DNA of 64,000 nucleotides from Turnera subulata (Eukaryota > Streptophyta > Magnoliopsida > Malpighiales > Passifloraceae), in NCBI GenBank assembly GCA_028386065.3, contig JAKUCV010006646.1, forward strand, positions 58,662 to 122,661, in the 5' to 3' direction. Positions 33,547 through 46,330 of the stretch are shown here, piece after piece. Each line of letters starts with the position of its first letter. Within the stretch, counting starts at the first letter, position 1. The position numbers and the translations under genes are program-made. Under the pieces are notes generated by a model that had not been told where the DNA came from, ran no database searches, and worked only from the letters and a program-made list of their open reading frames with translations.

Positions 33547-36500
33547 ATGGCAGTTTTCCAACTGGATCTATGTCCAGTTGTTGCCCGGGTATCCAGTTCT
33601 TCTACTGCTGCATTCCGTTTCGTCACCAACTCAGCGCGATCAGACCCGAGACCAGGCTCACTACTACGGGTCGGGTCTCCACCGGCTGGGTTGAAGGCGG
33701 TGAAGAAACCGGATATCTGCACCGCCGATGAGCTCCACTACGTCGCCGTTTCAAATTCTGAATGGAAACTCGCCCTCTGGCGCTACTTGCCTTCTCCCAA
33801 GGTAGTGTACGCTCTTTTCTTGGACGTATTCCGTTCATGCATGAAAAGCTTCCTTCTGGTTTCTTTTTAATGGCGGTGTTATTAATGCGTGTAAAGCTTT
33901 GACCTTTGCTTGATTTGACGGCGAAGAAATCGAGAAACCATCCCCTGTTGCTGTTATCAGGGGTAGGAACAAATGCCATTGGTTATGATCTCTCTCCAGA
34001 GGTGAAGATGTTTGCTTTATGTGTGTTACTGTACTTTTTTCGCGTTTTCCTTTTCACGTGTTGTATGTGAGGCAGATAGGTTTCTGATTGGTGTTTGTGA
34101 CCGGTTTGGAGCTGGTTTTTTTAAAAAATTGTGTTGACAATTGCCCATGTTATCATTGCTGTTCAGTCCTCTTTTGCACGTTTCATGTCTGGCCAAGGCT
34201 TTGATACGTGGGTTCTTGAAGTTCGAGGATCTGGGTTGAGTGCGTTGGCGGTGGAAAATGAAGAAGGTGTATAAGTAGTGTCTCTGACGTAGAATCTGCA
34301 ACTTTTTTAGTATACAATTGAAATGTATCGATGAAATTGGTGGTTGTGCAGATTATGAGGGCTCTTCAGCAGATGATGAAGTAGCAGAAATAGTTCCCAA
34401 ATCTATCAAACCGCGGTCAAAGCTGTCGGAAAATTTCATCAGTTTGTCTGAAAGACTCTCTGGCCTTTTTAAAGGTTATTGAAATAATATTGTGTTTGAC
34501 TGGAATGAAAAATTGAGCAGCTTCTGCATCTTTATTGGATTCCTTACTGTCATGGTATTATTAAAATGTAAGAGTCTTTTATGAGCAGGGCAAAACTCTG
34601 CTGTTTCCAACCAGATTAGGGATTTAAGTCAAAGGCTTGTGAATGTTATTGAAGAAGGCCAGCAACTTGTTAGGCCACCACAGCTTTTGGAGTTGAAAGA
34701 GCGCTTTTCCACTAGATTAGAAGATTTCCTAAAAGAGGTTGACCTGATTCCCAAGTATGATTGGGACTTTGATAACTACCTGGAACAGGATTTGCCTGCT
34801 GTGGTGAGGTGACATATCTCGGTTACTTCATTCTTGTTTTTTTTTTCTTTTTCTTCTCCGAGGTCCATTCTTCAGTACTTATCTGTGATCACTTCTGTTA
34901 TATCTTCACTAGAAGTTAAGTTCTAAGATTAGGATGCTGCAAGTAAAATAAACTTGCAAGTTGCAATACACTAATTGAATGCTTGATATTATCTAGATGG
35001 AATACATAAGGATTCAATGCAAACCAAAGGATGGGAAATTGCTCGCAATTGGGCACTCCATGGGAGGCATTCTACTATATGCCATGCTCTCACGATGTTG
35101 TAAGATCTCTTTCTGTTAGAACAGTACTATTTCCAGCATTGCTGCATCAAATGAAGTAGAGTGCTAGTATCTTTAAGGCTACATGCTTCCGCTTTTTTCT
35201 TTCAAGTTTTTTACCATTCCTTGGTACATATTGTTCATGAGGCAGAGTGCATCTCAAATATTTTGTCATGTACAAACTGTGAGTTATGATAAAGATAATT
35301 GTAAGTTCCACATGAATTTTTTTATCTTACATTGGTTTCTTAATGTTCTCCTTGTTACCTTAAGAATGGGAGTGAGATCATGGAGAGGGAATACTTATGC
35401 TAAAAAAGTTTAAGTGAGTGCCTTCCAGAACCATAAAGTGTGGTTATGCAGTATAGTTTATAATATCATTCTTTTAGGTTTTGAAGGAAGGGATTCAGGG
35501 TTGGCATCAGTGACCACGTTGGCATCATCACTTGACTATACACCGTCAAACTCATCACTTAGATTGCTCCTACCAGTGGTAAGCGATGTGAAGATCTATT
35601 TTATTGCTTGATTATAAGCGAAAGAAAGAAAATGTTAGGTGACATTTGAGTTTATCATGCTTCACAGGCAGATCCTATGAAGGCTCTTAATGTTACTGTT
35701 ATTCCACTTGGAACGTTGCTTTCAGTTGCTCATACTTTTGCATCTCGTCCCCCATATGTCTTGGCTTGGTTAAATCCTCAAATTTCTGCTTCAGGCATGA
35801 TGCATCCAGAGTTGTTTGAGAAGCTTCTTTTGAACAACTTCTGTAAGTATTAAACATTTGAGTTTAAAAGTTTTTATGCGAAACTATTGTATTTTGTATT
35901 AGATCGACACTAAAATTTGAGATGGTTATGAAAGGCAGCAGTTTATTGCAATTTCTTTTTCTTTTTATTCTTGACATAAGATTTTTCTTTAGTTCTGAGG
36001 TAATGCATTCCTGGTTTACAGGCACAATTCCTTCGAAGCTTCTCCTCCAGCTAAGTACTGTATTTCAGAAGGGTGGGTTACGAGACCGGAGCGGGTCTTT
36101 ATGTTATAAGGACTACCTGGGCAGAAGCAATGTACCTGTGTTAGCTCTCGCTGGAGATCAAGATCTCATTTGTCCACGTGAAGCTGTATATGGTATTTTC
36201 TTTTTGGTTGGCTTACATATACCTTTCAAGGTTCTAAAGACCAAAACTAATTCTGTTTCCTCTTTCTCCTATGTTATGGGGGGGCTATGAAATGAGCAGA
36301 GACAGTAAAGGTCATTCCTAGACATTTGGTTTCTTATAGAGTCTTTGGAGAGCCTGGTGGTCTGCATTATGGTCACTATGATCTAGTAGGAGGTCGCCTG
36401 GTATGAGATAAATCTTACTCTTCTCTTTTGCTATCATAAATGTTAATTTGAGCTTCTGCTCGTGCTCTTTGGCATGACAGGAGATAAATATGTTGGCATC

Positions 36501-36647
36501 ATAGGATATGAAATGTTGCTTTTCATTGTGAAATTCTGTGTACAGTTGGCCAGTTGGGTGAATAATTAGTTTCCATGTTGTCTGCAGGCTGTCAGTCAAG
36601 TGTATCCAACCATAATCAATTTCCTCAATCGTCATGACATGACTTAA
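33547..36647 (+). CDS. Alpha/beta hydrolase family protein (UCP031088 type), probable plastid, 492 aa
   Basis: Eleven exons close to 492 aa: 33547-33801, 33927-34001, 34167-34266, 34352-34474, 34589-34803, 34997-35099, 35478-35578, 35668-35842, 36022-36192, 36300-36400 and 36588-36647. The exon 2 acceptor (GCGAAG|AAATCG) is the weakest call. An N-terminal Ser/Ala/Arg-rich segment of about 50 residues looks like a transit peptide. The fold is shown by LLLLSGVGTNAIGYDLSPE (strand and oxyanion region), FDTWVLEVRGSGLS, and the nucleophile elbow GHSMGG with Ser277. The likely Asp is in AGDQD (428 or 430) and the likely His in GGLHYGHYD (462 or 465). A long helical insert (about 150-250) separates the core halves. 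Substrate unknown; a lipid or ester is plausible for this fold. It follows the MurG gene on the same strand. Confidence 0.9.
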
Positions 36648-37922
36648 ATTCAGTCTGTCCAATGAATTTTCATTGAAGTAATTCTTTCACCTATAAGGGA
36701 AGAAGCAAAAGGGGAGGAATCTGCAAGGGGTTTGTTTCTCTTCAAAGCCCCGAGTATGCATTAACATGGATGAGGAGGAAGAGAGCTTGAATTGGGACCG
36801 TTCTATTTGTATATTGTATTACCTGTACATGGTTATAAAGAACTGGCATATTGAAAGATCATGTTTTCAACAGTTATGAGAAAATTGTATTTTGTACTGG
36901 TATGTCAAGACAGGATTGTTGTTACCAGCTCAGAAATTTAACACAAAAGATATGAATGGAAGATAACTTTGCGGCCAAGCAAATGCCATTGCTTAATTTG
37001 CACCTTCTGCATGCAGTTGCTTGATTTGCACCTTTTGCATATGCAAGAAGTCTACTATGATCATGGCGCTTTTGATGTGCAAGACGTCCACACCGAACCT
37101 GGCGGTGATACAAAATTGAAGCTTGTTCGTGTGAGAACATTTGGTAAGCAAACATCTAAAACGAAACTCCACTGTTCAATCGAACTTGGCCACCACCCAA
37201 GCTGGCCCATCAATGACATGAATTAAACGCCATATGTTGAATGCTCCTTATTCACGTTCAATGTTTAATTCTCTGTTTTAGTTCCTGCCCTGTTCGGTCA
37301 TGAAGCTCAATAGAATGAGCAAACAAAACGGAATAAGACAAGTACAACTAACTTGGTTTACTGGTCATATACACCGAGTACTTGCTTTTCCCAAGGCAGG
37401 AGATTCATTGAATTCCCATGCCAATGCAGCAGGAGAGTAAAATCGGTCATGGCAGAAAACTTGGCCAAGCAACACTTAAACGTTTTCTGGCTCCCATCCG
37501 GTGTCCCCGAGCTTTGCACTGACTAATGCAGATCCAACCAAGGTCACACACATAGTTATGGTGGGTTGGTGGGTTAGTCGATTGCTACTTGAGACAGCCC
37601 ATATGGGCAATGCTATTTGTAAATAGTTCTCTCAATAGAGAGTTCACTGACTTCACTCAGTAAGCTATTTCATGACACGTCATAGCGATCAAACGTAGGT
37701 TATAAAAGAAATAATTGGAACTGAGCACAAATTCCATTCAAACTGTAAGTACCATATTTTGAATCAGCATATAGTGGTGCTGAATTCAAAGAAAACAGCC
37801 TAACATTTCGAGGCTATAGGGTTTTTGAATGTTTAGAATAAACAAAGAATGAATTCTTGATAATGTATTGGCAATGGGATCTATACAGCAGGGACAGCAA
37901 TGTAGACCGGTAAGCAGCAACA
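36648..37922. other. Convergent intergenic region, with a SINE-like fragment
   Basis: This lies between the 3' ends of the hydrolase (+) and the RING gene (-), so both 3' UTRs fall here. At about 37483-37570 a segment with GGCTCCCATCCGGTGTCCCC and GACTAATGCAGATCC resembles the SINE-like copies at 17924 and 45295. Nothing else seen. Confidence 0.4.
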
Positions 37923-40900
37923 TCAGCCTCGATCCACTGGTTCAGTCTTGCACACCGGGCAAGCATTTTTCTGTGCAAGCCATTGCTTTATGCATTGTAG
38001 GTGAAAACCATGAGCACAATCCAGCTTCCCCAACTCCTCGTCTGTTTCATATTCCTCCTGCATGAAAAATTGTAGGAAAATGCAGCGCAAAGATGGTTAA
38101 GAAACATAGGATTACATAGCAAAACATGTGAGAAGATGCAATAAATCAAAAATTGCAAAGGAAACTACTCTTCACCTGGCAAATGGTGCACTTCTTCTCA
38201 AGAACCAAAGGAAAATGCAACGACAGGTCATTGACGAAGGGGAGCTTAATTTTACTGACACACCGACTAATCTCATCTTCTTTCAGTCCAGTATTTACAT
38301 AGCCAATTTTATCACCCAGCTCGAGTAATTGCTGTTTTCAACGGCAAAACAGAAAAAAATACAATCACTGTAAGCACTTGGGTGATGCAAACGCATTAAA
38401 GCAATCATTACTGTAACCTGGCCAGGCAGGGATTCTTCTCAGTCCACATCAGCATATAATTTGTGAACACAGAGTGTATGAGCTGAACCAAACATCCGAA
38501 CTTGATAGCCAAAAATCTTACACATTACTCATAACAACAAATGGAAAATTCAATTGTTGAACACGCAACACACCTCATAGGTCATGTGATCAATATCGAG
38601 CCTCATGCTGCTAAATCGATCCGTTCTTCCACCCATGATGAAACTATTTTGGAGCATCAAAATCTGCAGTATTAACTTAAACTTAGCAGAGCCTCAATAA
38701 AATTCAAAACCAAAGCTTTGCATTCTAATATTGTGGCTTCACTAAAAGTATGAAACTCCAATATCACATTCCAGTCAGGATCTTAAAAGTATGAAACTCC
38801 AATATCACATTCCAGTCGGGATCTTCTCCTCTAGAGAGCCAGTGTCAGTACCAGACTGATTATACTCTAAACAACTAAAATCCTAGAAACCAGACAAACC
38901 ATTCAGTTTGAAGACTGAAACTCTGCAACCAAGAGTAGCAAAGTAAATACAAGGAGAGAAAGATTAAAGCAATGAGCACACCTCAGCAAGTCCATCGGGG
39001 GAAGGATGTCTAACATGACGGTAGTATCGTGATCTAAACACCTCTGGCTCGTGGCGGGAGGTTAAAAAGACAGGGTCTGTATCCAGGAAAGAGAGAGTTT
39101 CTGGGTTCACTGCTGTTCGCCTGACTGTACAAGATGAACGCTGCCAAGAGTGATAAAAACAAACTCAGCTAATATAAATTAAAACCTAAGAACCAAACTA
39201 AACGAGAAAAGATAAAAAGAAAAAAAGGAAACCAAAAAGACATGATATTCACATGAAGTACAGAAGAAAAGGAAGAACAAAAGACTGATTATACACTCCG
39301 CTAAGAACAAGTAGTCTAACAGTAAGCAGAAACCAAACCCAGCACCTTATTTAAATTAAGGTGTCCTCCTGTAATTGAAATACCGTACCAATCACAAACT
39401 CCGTTTCGGTAACCTAGTTAAATATGGGTCCACAAAAAAATATGGGTGGACCCAATATTTAACCATATAAATTAGACGTTTTGGCATTAACCATATAGCC
39501 AGATACGTACACGCATTAATTGATGTAATTAGTGAATATAAAAATCAGGGCAAAATAGAAAATTAACCTACTTAAATGAGACCCTTGCAATCCAAGAGTC
39601 AGAGACATTCAAGGAACCGCTAATTTTTTGTTTTTTTTTCTCCACTAAAACTCCGCGAGACAATTAACTACGCAGAAAGAAATGGAAACCCACAAAAGCA
39701 CAAAGCATTACCGGACTGCGCTCAAAACACCACCACCACCTACCTAGTTATGCTATTTAGCTATGCCTGCTAAGATTAAAGGAGACCAAAGAGACAGCAG
39801 CTTAACGAATATAACTCGTTCGAAGTTGAGCAAAATTATCAAATTGCAAATTTTAGTCCCTGCAAGATGCAAAAGATTACTACTACACTAACACAAACAT
39901 CCAAATCCGTTTCCTATTCTAGATACGCAATCGACACCTTCCCAGACAGAAATTAATAAATGTTAGCTTAGACTTTTAAGTCAAGTTGAACATGGAAAAG
40001 ATCCGAGTAATAAGATTCCATACCGGAGCAAACAATCATATACCAGCAACGATCAAAGCTAAACTCAAACACCTAAAAGGCGTCGTCGTCATCAACCTCT
40101 AAAAAACGAAGCCCAGGCTCATGTACTTAGGCCTCTTAAAATCAGAAAATAAATAGAAACCAAGGCAAAGTCAAGCAATAAAACAAGATGAACACTTGGT
40201 CTACTCCCTCTTTCGTTCATAGCACATAAAAGTTCACCATTACCACACGCAGACTCACAATGTTCAGAACAATAAGATCATGCAAAAGAAGCAATTGAAA
40301 ACTAAATTTTAAAAGCAATTAAGAGAAAACAGATACCTCCTTCTCTCTTTCCCTCTCCCTTTCTCTATCCCTCTCCCTCTCCCTCTCCCTTGCATCAATC
40401 TTGCCTCTACCATTAGAGACATTCCTCCTGGCTGCCACAACACAGTCCACAGACCCAACCACAGCATCGGAAGACAACCCAATTCCAGGCCCACACCACA
40501 CATCCTGCATAACCATACCGCAGCTCCCCACATTACTACCTACACTGCAGTCACCGTTACCATTCCCATTGCTGGCACTGTTACCGTTACCGTTACTGCT
40601 CTCCCCTACAGAACTCTCGCTGCAATATTTCAAGCTCTCTTTCTTCTTTTTCTGCTTCTGGGTGCTACCCTTTTTCTTCTTGACTCTCTTCCCCTCCCAC
40701 TCCGCCGACGACCGTATCACCGCCGGCACCGACACCTGCTGCGCCGCCCCCGCGGTGCATCCCAGGCCTCTAAAGGCGGCGCCTTTCTTCTTCGTGGTGG
40801 GGGATGGGTCCGGTAGGGTGGTTGGCGGGGAGAAGTGAGAGAGGAACAGAGAGGAGATGGTGCTGGGTTTGGCAGAGCGAGGGTTGGTGTTGATGTTTGG

Positions 40901-41032
40901 ATCTGTTTCTGTTGGAAAGTTTGGTTCTTGGCTGAAATGGTTTCTGGGTTTTCTAAGCTTAATTTGCTCTGCTACTGCTGCTGATGATGCGCTGCTGCTG
41001 CTGCTGCTGCCTCTCTCAGCAAAAACTGGCAT
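37923..41032 (-). CDS. RING-H2 zinc-finger protein, probable E3 ubiquitin ligase, 411 aa
   Basis: Five minus-strand exons, all in phase 0: 40337-41032, 38982-39140, 38574-38663, 38176-38331 and 37923-38057. The N-terminal half is Ser/Lys-rich with homopolymer runs (Ser8-Ser14, KKKKGS), and a conserved block MQDVWCGPGIGLSSDAVVGS. A long Arg-Glu repeat ends exon 1. The middle contains LSFLDTDPVF, HVRHPSPDGLAE, and LLELGDKIGYVNTGLKEDEI. The C-terminus is a RING-H2 finger: CTIC, then DCAHGFHLQC and ACPVC, giving the C3H2C3 ligand order. Such proteins pair with E2 enzymes to ubiquitinate targets. The substrate is unknown. The Arg-Glu repeat is encoded by a CTCTCC-type microsatellite at 40343-40392 and may vary in length between individuals. 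Confidence 0.93.
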
Positions 41033-44000
41033 GATTTTGGTATGCTGATTGTTATGAGATGGAGGGAAGGAGGGGCAGAGAGATGTGTGTACTCTGTTGT
41101 GTGTGTTAATGAAGGAGGGAGGGAAGTAAATGAGGGATAGAATGTTGAAAGTGAATAAATTTATGTCTAGAGAGAGAGAGGGTGAACAGGGAGAGGTTTG
41201 ATTTGAGTTAGTGGAAAGGAGGAGGTTCTATGAATTCTGATTAGTTTTCTTCAGATGATGGCTTTTCTCCATTTTGTGGGTGTTGTTTATTCTTTCTAAT
41301 GAGTGTGCCTTTTTTTTTCTTAAAAAGAAACCATTATGAAATTGGTTTTTTGCTTTTTGTGCAGTAATTTCAAGGGTGTTTGTTAGGTGGGCTAGTGTTT
41401 GTCTTCTTGTTGGGGATTGCGGGTATATGTTCAATTGCTCATCCAACAGGAGACTGAGACCCAGGATTCCATCTTGATGGCTTTTGTTTTCTTTATTTGC
41501 TCTTTTCCAGCCACATTTCAGATGCTAACTTATCAGGGTGAAAAAGCCACCGCAGTCCCCATTAAAAAGACTACCAAAACAAACATTTAAAACGCTGTTG
41601 TTGTCTCTATTTGGTGATTGATTATAATTAAGGCTTATTACTACCCCTATTAAGGCCGATAAGCAAAAGTGTAGTCTCATTAGTGGCATATGTTAGGGAC
41701 TAGGCCACTAGATGGTGGTGGCCTGTGGTGTGGTCTACAAAAAAGTAGAGTTTGTGGGTTAGCGTGGATGACAATTCAATTCACAGGGGACCCGCATCAC
41801 TGCTCTTTGTTTTTCTTCTTTTAACCGAAGAAGGGACCCCCCAGCCTAGAAATAACATGGTCAAAAGATCAGCAGGTATTGGGATTGTAAACCCATTACA
41901 TTGTACTATGTGACTTCCATTTATGCGAATAATGCCATTTACAGTGTGGTTTCTATTCTGTGCAAACAGTGGATGTAGTCATGCGAGTTGTTTCTCAAAC
42001 TTGACTGCACAGTCCAAACATGCTCTTTGTGGAAAGAATCTGTATCCTGAAGGGAGGGGAGTCCTTGATGATGGGTCGTTTACGTCCAATGACCCATTCC
42101 CTTTGTTATCTTTTGATACATTGTATCCTTGGAAACATTTAAAATTTTATTATCTCTGTTCTCAAACAACTAATATTTATATATATTTTCTAGGGTATGT
42201 TGTCTTTTTGAATTATTGAGGGTCATTGACTATTTGTTTTTCTATTATACCCTACCCTTCATCTAATGATCTAATGGAGTTCAAATGAGTTCATAAAAAA
42301 ATACATCATATAAGAAGAATATAGTCAAATTGTGTTACTTGTTTTGTAGATTATAAAAATCTTTAAAAAACAATTGTTTAGGTAGAGAAATAAGTATATA
42401 ATAATTTTTCCAATAAAAGGGTTTGATTATGTAACAGTTGTTCCAGTATGGGGGATTTGAACATGTCATTAAGAGGAATGGATCCCTTTGCTTAAATGCC
42501 CACTGATTTTTTTCTATTCAAATGGAAAACGCTTCACCTATACTTCATATTGAAACTCTACAGATGAGATGTTTTTTTCTGTTTCGAATAATCTTTATGG
42601 CGTTTTATGATCACCATTTTCATTATAGTATGTACATATATTTCTATTAAATCCGTATTAATTGTTTTTAAGCGACTCCAAATACAAAATGACCATCTAA
42701 TCACGGTAACGAGGTACAATAATTTCTGCAATTAAATCTTGAATGTTGAATCAATCCACTGTATTCATAAATAAAAGGAACTATTTCTCAAAAAAAAAAA
42801 AAAGAAACAATAATAGAGGGAAGACATCCAAGCCTCCACATGTAAAAAAGCAATAATAGAATTTGTCAATTCTCCAACGAACTCAGTCCTAAATCCTAAT
42901 CCCCAATCCCCGAAAGGCTAAAGCACATAATTGGAGTGATGTGATGTGGCTTGAATAATCTTTTTTTGGTAGATTAAAATTTGGGTTGAAGGATGTTTCC
43001 GTCTAAGGCCACAGTAAACCGTCCAATTCAGCAAATACTAATCAAGAAGTTAAGGAAAGGAGGGTTGGCCGAATTAGTCGAGGTTCAGTAAGCATTTTCA
43101 TTAGATTGAGAGTTTAAATTCTAATTATCTTATTTTTTGATGGGTAATCTGTAAATATCACTATAAGCAGTCTTGAATTTGAACTGGGAGAGCCTCTAAG
43201 GAAGTATGTGGAAATTAAACTTTTACCCTAATACAATCAATAGGACTCAAAAAAAAAAAAAAGAAAAGAAAGGAAATTAAAATAAATAAGCCATGAGATA
43301 TGTATTGAGTGAGCTAAATGTTAAATCGTGTTTTTACGTCGCTTACCTGACAATGATTTTCACGTTTAGTCAATTTTCTTTAGGCAATACACAGCCGTGT
43401 TTACCTATTATTTTTCTTTTTTTGGCGGCGTAATTTGCCTATTATTTCTAGATCTTACGTCTAATATTGGCACATTGACTTTGTCGTATGTTAACTAAAA
43501 TTATAAAACAGTTGGAGAATCTAATTATTTAAATTTATAAATTTTATAGTTTTGTTAAATTGTTTACTTAGAGCAGCATGGAACAGGCTCGAGAGACTCC
43601 TAATTCTATTAAAAAAATAATTTATTATCACCTGTTATTTGTTTTATATTTTATGGGTGAAATTTTGATGTTGTCGTTATAGCCCAATTATTTACGACGA
43701 AGATGGACTACCAAGAAAAGGGTGCTCTCCAATCCACCCCCTCTTATTTTCTTTTTAATTTCCAAATGCAGAATCTTATAGCTTCCAAAAAAATAAATAG
43801 GTAGCGTCTGCAGATTCCTTCGGCTACCAATAAAGCTCATGATGAAATTATGAAAGAAAAATGTTGTTAACCAACAATTGAACACGGACCAGAAATAATT
43901 AACGACAATATATACACTAATTAAATTGTTAATACTGTTCATGATGGTGCCCCTCAACTATCCATCCCTGCAGGGAGGAGGTACAAGAAGGGAGCAGACC

Positions 44001-45289
44001 CAAAACAGAAGGGTATTGGAAAGCGTGAAATATGAACAGTAACATTTGCAGGCAAAGAAGGGGGAAACAAAGAGAAAACTGGACTGCACTATTTGCAGGC
44101 ATCTTTTATTTTATCTTATGGAGAGAAAAAGATGCCACTTCAATCCCAGTGAAGACAATGCTTTTGGGGCTTTTCAAGCAATGTAACGTTGAAAATGACC
44201 TTAGTTATATGGAGATGCGTGTAATTACAAGAAAAGAAGAGAAGCTGATTACAAGTGCTTTTCTTAATTGGTTCAAAGTAAGATAAGTTGCTTTTTCACA
44301 TTTGCTTCTTTGCTTGCACTCGTCCACTCCTGGTTGCTTTGACATTTTCCATTCCTCTTTTCCGTCTTCTGTTGTCTAATACTCCTAGTGTTAAACTTAT
44401 TTAATCTTAATAAAGCTGAACTACTTTTACATTACCTGTTGTTAAAATTAAACAATGAGGAAAGAATGTGAATGTCAATGACTCGAAGCCAAATAAAGAG
44501 GCAGAGTATTAAAAAGGGGGAAAAAAATTGAGCCGAACTCGAAGCTGCCATGACAATTGTTAATTTCTTTTTGGAGACAAGACCTTCCTTGTTTTGAAAG
44601 TTTTGGATTCTTGGCAATCCTATTATCCTTTTAGGGCCTACCTACTCGAGTAATTTTGTTCTCTATATGGCACAAGACAACGAGGAATATTGATATTTTA
44701 AGTAAACATTAAACAATTTTGCTGACATATAGAGTGGACCAAAGGCTAGGCAGGTTCATTGGCACTTCTCATCAAAGCTTAATGCTCATGAATTGTGATA
44801 TTGACACAGTAGCAAATGAGGAAGAAAATTAAGTGATATGGGTATAATTAAAGGTTAACATATTAGAAAAAGGCAACACACGCAAGCAATGCTCATATCT
44901 CTTGTAAGATTTGATCAGATAAAAATATGGCTTCAAGAATCTCTCTCTCCATCACGTATTGCTCTTGATAAAATAAACAAATTATGTATTGTTAACGTAC
45001 CTATGTAGGACTGTCAATAGTTATGGATTGGGAGAATTGATGTACAATGACGTGGTCAGTCTCTCAACTTGGATTGCGTGTTATAAACTATGAATTGAAG
45101 ATATTCATCGAAGAGCTGTTGTATAGAAAGAAAGAAAGTCTACTGTCATAACTAATCCATACTTGGATCATTCTCTCTGTTTTACGTGCTTGTTGAGCTT
45201 GCAAGTCAACTTGTCCGTGCTCTATATATTAGTGTGCGACTGGCGTAGCATCATTAATTGTCTAATTCTACAATTTTTATTATGGTCTC
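41033..45289. other. 4.2-kb intergenic region, no gene recognised
   Basis: The first 200 bp should contain the RING gene leader and promoter (a GA-rich tract at 41170-41190). The remainder is AT-rich with A- or T-runs near 42790, 43248 and 41310, suggestive of old retroposon tails. Several short open frames are present but none is protein-like. A Ser/Lys-rich frame at 44032-44286 is not supported by any motif. Confidence 0.4.
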
Positions 45290-45450
45290 TCTTTTTTTTG
45301 TTTCCCACCCGCTATCCCGAGTTTTGTCCCCACTAATTCGAATTCGACCCAGGTTGCCTATCTGGATATGGTGGGCGAGTCTTCCTACGTATACAAGGAC
45401 TCAAACTCGTGACCTAGCTTAACCCAAGTGTACAAATGGGCCAAATCGGC
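45290..45450 (-). repeat. SINE-like retroposon copy
   Basis: On the minus strand this reads CACGAGTTTGAGTCCTTG (close to the Pol III B-box GGTTCGANTCC), then CCTGGGTCGAATTCGAATTA, then GGGATAGCGGGTGGGAAAC and a short A-rich tail. Two partial relatives occur in the window, near 17924-18000 and 37483-37570. Internal B-box plus A tail and dispersed copies suggest a SINE family. I did not find a clear A-box or target duplication. Confidence 0.45.
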
Positions 45451-45702
45451 CAAGAGCTATTGAGGATAGATATATTCATTTCAGGAATTTGATATTCCAA
45501 GCCCAAAATCATGAAACCAAGCTAGCCCAAACATTAAGTTGGGCTGAGTCACGACCCAATCAAGGCTTATCTGGGCTCATGGTTCAAAGCCTCTCCTTCT
45601 TCCTCAGTAAAACCCCAGATTCCTTGAAAAAGATTAAACCCTATCGAGAGAGGAAAGGGAGAAGCGAAATAGAGAAGAAAAAAAGAAAGGAACTTTTCCA
45701 GA

Positions 45703-46330
45703 ATGAAACGAGCTATACTCGGGAATTTCTCTTCTTTTGCTCGCAATCTTCTCCTCGCTCCTCCAAGATTCGACCCAAGCGTAAAACCCACAGACCCAAT
45801 CACTCCACTTGTGGGTGCGATTCGTTCTAGCCTGAGGTTGTACTCGTCCGAGTCTGACTCGTCTCGCCCAACAGAACTTGAAAATACCCAGAAGGAGAAC
45901 AACCTCATAGAGGGTGCGGGTGATATGAGCAATGAAGGTACGTAGACTTGATCTTGTAATAGAAATACTAACCCTTTGTGTTTGTGGGCTTTTGTTTTGT
46001 ACGGGTTTGTTAAATTTCAAAATGAATTTTCAATATCGTGCTGCTCGTGCTGTTTGTTCTCTATAAATAAGGTATATGAAGGCTTAAAGATTTTGTAGTA
46101 TTTTGAATTGAATTGTTTGCTTGTTGTATTATATGGGTTCAGAGCTGAAAAGGCTGGTCGGTAAGTTTCAAGAGGAGGGCGACGAAGAGCTGCTGCCAGA
46201 TATCTTTGAAGCTATTTTAATGAAGCAGCTTAAGGGGACGCCCGGTGACGAATTGATGAAGCAACTTGATCTCGATGGTCGTGATGATGTTCAGGAGGAG
46301 GAGATTGATTCTGATGTTGACGACTTGTAG
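45703..46330 (+). CDS. Truncated tandem paralogue of mS35, 140 aa, mitochondrial presequence kept
   Basis: Two exons, 45703-45937 and 46143-46330, close to 140 aa. The N-terminus is a basic, Ser/Leu-rich mitochondrial-type presequence. It shares the landmark RLYSSESDSS with RFYSSESDSS of the complete gene 1.7 kb downstream. The intron sits in the same place and phase (after DMSNE, against DVSNK). Exon 2 gives ELKRLVGKFQEEGDEELLPD and on, parallel to DLKEKINKYFKESNEEVLPQ. The protein then ends in an acidic tail (EEEIDSDVDDL), where the paralogue continues for about 300 residues into its conserved ribosomal domain. So the conserved S24/S35 domain is missing. The frame is intact, splice sites are good, and the shared segment has diverged widely, so it is not a fresh pseudogene. 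It may be a small separate mitochondrial protein. Confidence 0.75.

Noticed and set aside
44032..44286. 84-aa plus-strand open frame
   Set aside because: No motif, no repeat association and no clear promoter. Chance is sufficient.
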